Source: Firmicutes bacterium UBA6132 | Lineage (GTDB): Bacteria > Bacillota_A > Clostridia > Tissierellales > Sedimentibacteraceae | DNA length: 22,661 nt | Assembly (NCBI GenBank): GCA_002435835.1 | Contig: DIVM01000019.1 | Span: 1-22,661, forward strand | Reading direction: 5' to 3' | Shown here: in pieces, positions 22,133-22,661 of the stretch | Position numbering within the stretch: position 1 is the first letter of the stretch | How the letters are laid out: every line of letters starts with the position of its first letter | Translations under genes and position numbers: made by a program | Notes under the pieces: generated by a model | What the model was told of the DNA's origin: nothing | The model's input: only the letters and a program-made list of their open reading frames with translations | Database searches by the model: none

Positions 22133-22661
22133 TTTCTTGGAAATTAATCTATCCACTTTTGACTTTACAACCATGCTCATCAGCTTACCAGCAGAAAGTT
22201 TACCCCGTGTTTGACCAAGTTTAATGTTCATTTCTACGAAATTTCTTGGTACAACATGCTGAACATCCTTTTTTTTACGCATCAATTTTAGCGAATGGGT
22301 CGGACATGTTGTTACACATAGCCCACATCCTATACAACGTTCTTTATTCAAAGTAATTTTTTCATCCATCCTAAGTGCATCCATCTGACATCGTACTATA
22401 CAAAAACCACAGCTTATACAATTTTCTATATTAATCTCTGCTGTAAAAGGTGAAGAAACAATATCCGCAGGATTAGGATAGTTTTTTAAAGTTCTAAGCA
22501 CACCGCAACAACAACCGCAGCAAGCACAAATAAAAGTTGCATTTTGAGAGTTTCCAGGTGATAGAACTAATCCGGCGGAATCTGCAAGATTTAGTATGGA
22601 CAATGCTTCCTCTTTAGTTATGGACCGCCCCATTTCATTTCGTAAGTAAAATTCTGCACCG
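22130..22661 (-). CDS. 4Fe-4S ferredoxin-domain protein, N-terminus cut by window edge
   Basis: The frame stays open to the window edge and reads GAEFYLRNE before the first in-window Met at 22633, so the true start is outside. The visible part (about 177 residues) has a Cys-dense motif CACCGCCCGVLR, then two ferredoxin-like clusters, CxSCGFCxxxCQ and CIGCGLCxxxCP, which should bind two [4Fe-4S] clusters; the first ends in CQ instead of CP. The C-terminus is basic (MVVKSKVDRLISKK). From memory, this matches a larger family of 4Fe-4S proteins whose N-terminal half holds further Cys motifs. It may pass electrons, but the strong terminator shows it is not in the same transcript as the CODH-like gene. 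Partner unknown. Confidence 0.85.
   Translation of the reverse strand, partial: GAEFYLRNEMGRSITKEEALSILNLADSAGLVLSPGNSQNATFICACCGCCCGVLRTLKNYPNPADIVSSPFTAEINIENCISCGFCIVRCQMDALRMDEKITLNKERCIGCGLCVTTCPTHSLKLMRKKKDVQHVVPRNFVEMNIKLGQTRGKLSAGKLMSMVVKSKVDRLISKK

Overview
This is an AT-rich window with every credible gene on the minus strand, so transcription runs right to left. The codon use, strong GGAGG-type ribosome sites, lipoprotein signals, CsoR/Fur-type control, sigma-54 promoters and a carbon monoxide dehydrogenase-family protein all suggest an anaerobic Bacillota, probably a clostridial or Tissierella-like lineage. I cannot name the species.

Right end (22661-17314): a ferredoxin-like protein cut by the window edge, then an apparent operon of a CODH-scaffold protein (His-rich N-terminus, one expected C-cluster cysteine replaced by Asp) and a complete NitT/TauT-type ABC importer (binding lipoprotein, permease, ATPase). 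It has a clear -35/-10 promoter and a terminator. Next come a MATE efflux pump (17003-15657) behind unusual G-tracts, a duplicated-domain lipoprotein (15441-14725), and a ferric-iron ABC importer (14534-11296) with a Fur box.

Middle (10921-6908): a copper-efflux cluster of csoR, a 47-aa CC-motif protein, copA and copZ, then a ferritin-like di-iron protein and a 49-aa membrane peptide. Left end (6579-62): an OmpR-type two-component system, a 32-aa membrane peptide, a Met-rich anchored protein, a multicopper oxidase, two membrane zinc-ribbon paralogues and a second Met-rich protein carrying four 33-bp tandem repeats.

The main unexplained structure is regulatory. Six promoters share one geometry on the minus strand: two or three TTCAYA-like hexamers spaced 11 bp apart, then exactly 9 bp, then a -10 element. 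They precede the two-component operon itself, the Met-rich/multicopper oxidase genes, csoR-copA (two copies), the iron importer and the lipoprotein. I infer a metal-linked regulon run by the encoded response regulator. Separately, three sites fit the sigma-54 -24/-12 consensus, ahead of the zinc-ribbon/Met-rich operon, the 32-aa peptide, and an apparently empty leader. Together these suggest an envelope metal-handling system (Met-rich copper binders, oxidase, efflux, iron uptake, ferritin) under combined two-component, CsoR, Fur and sigma-54 control.
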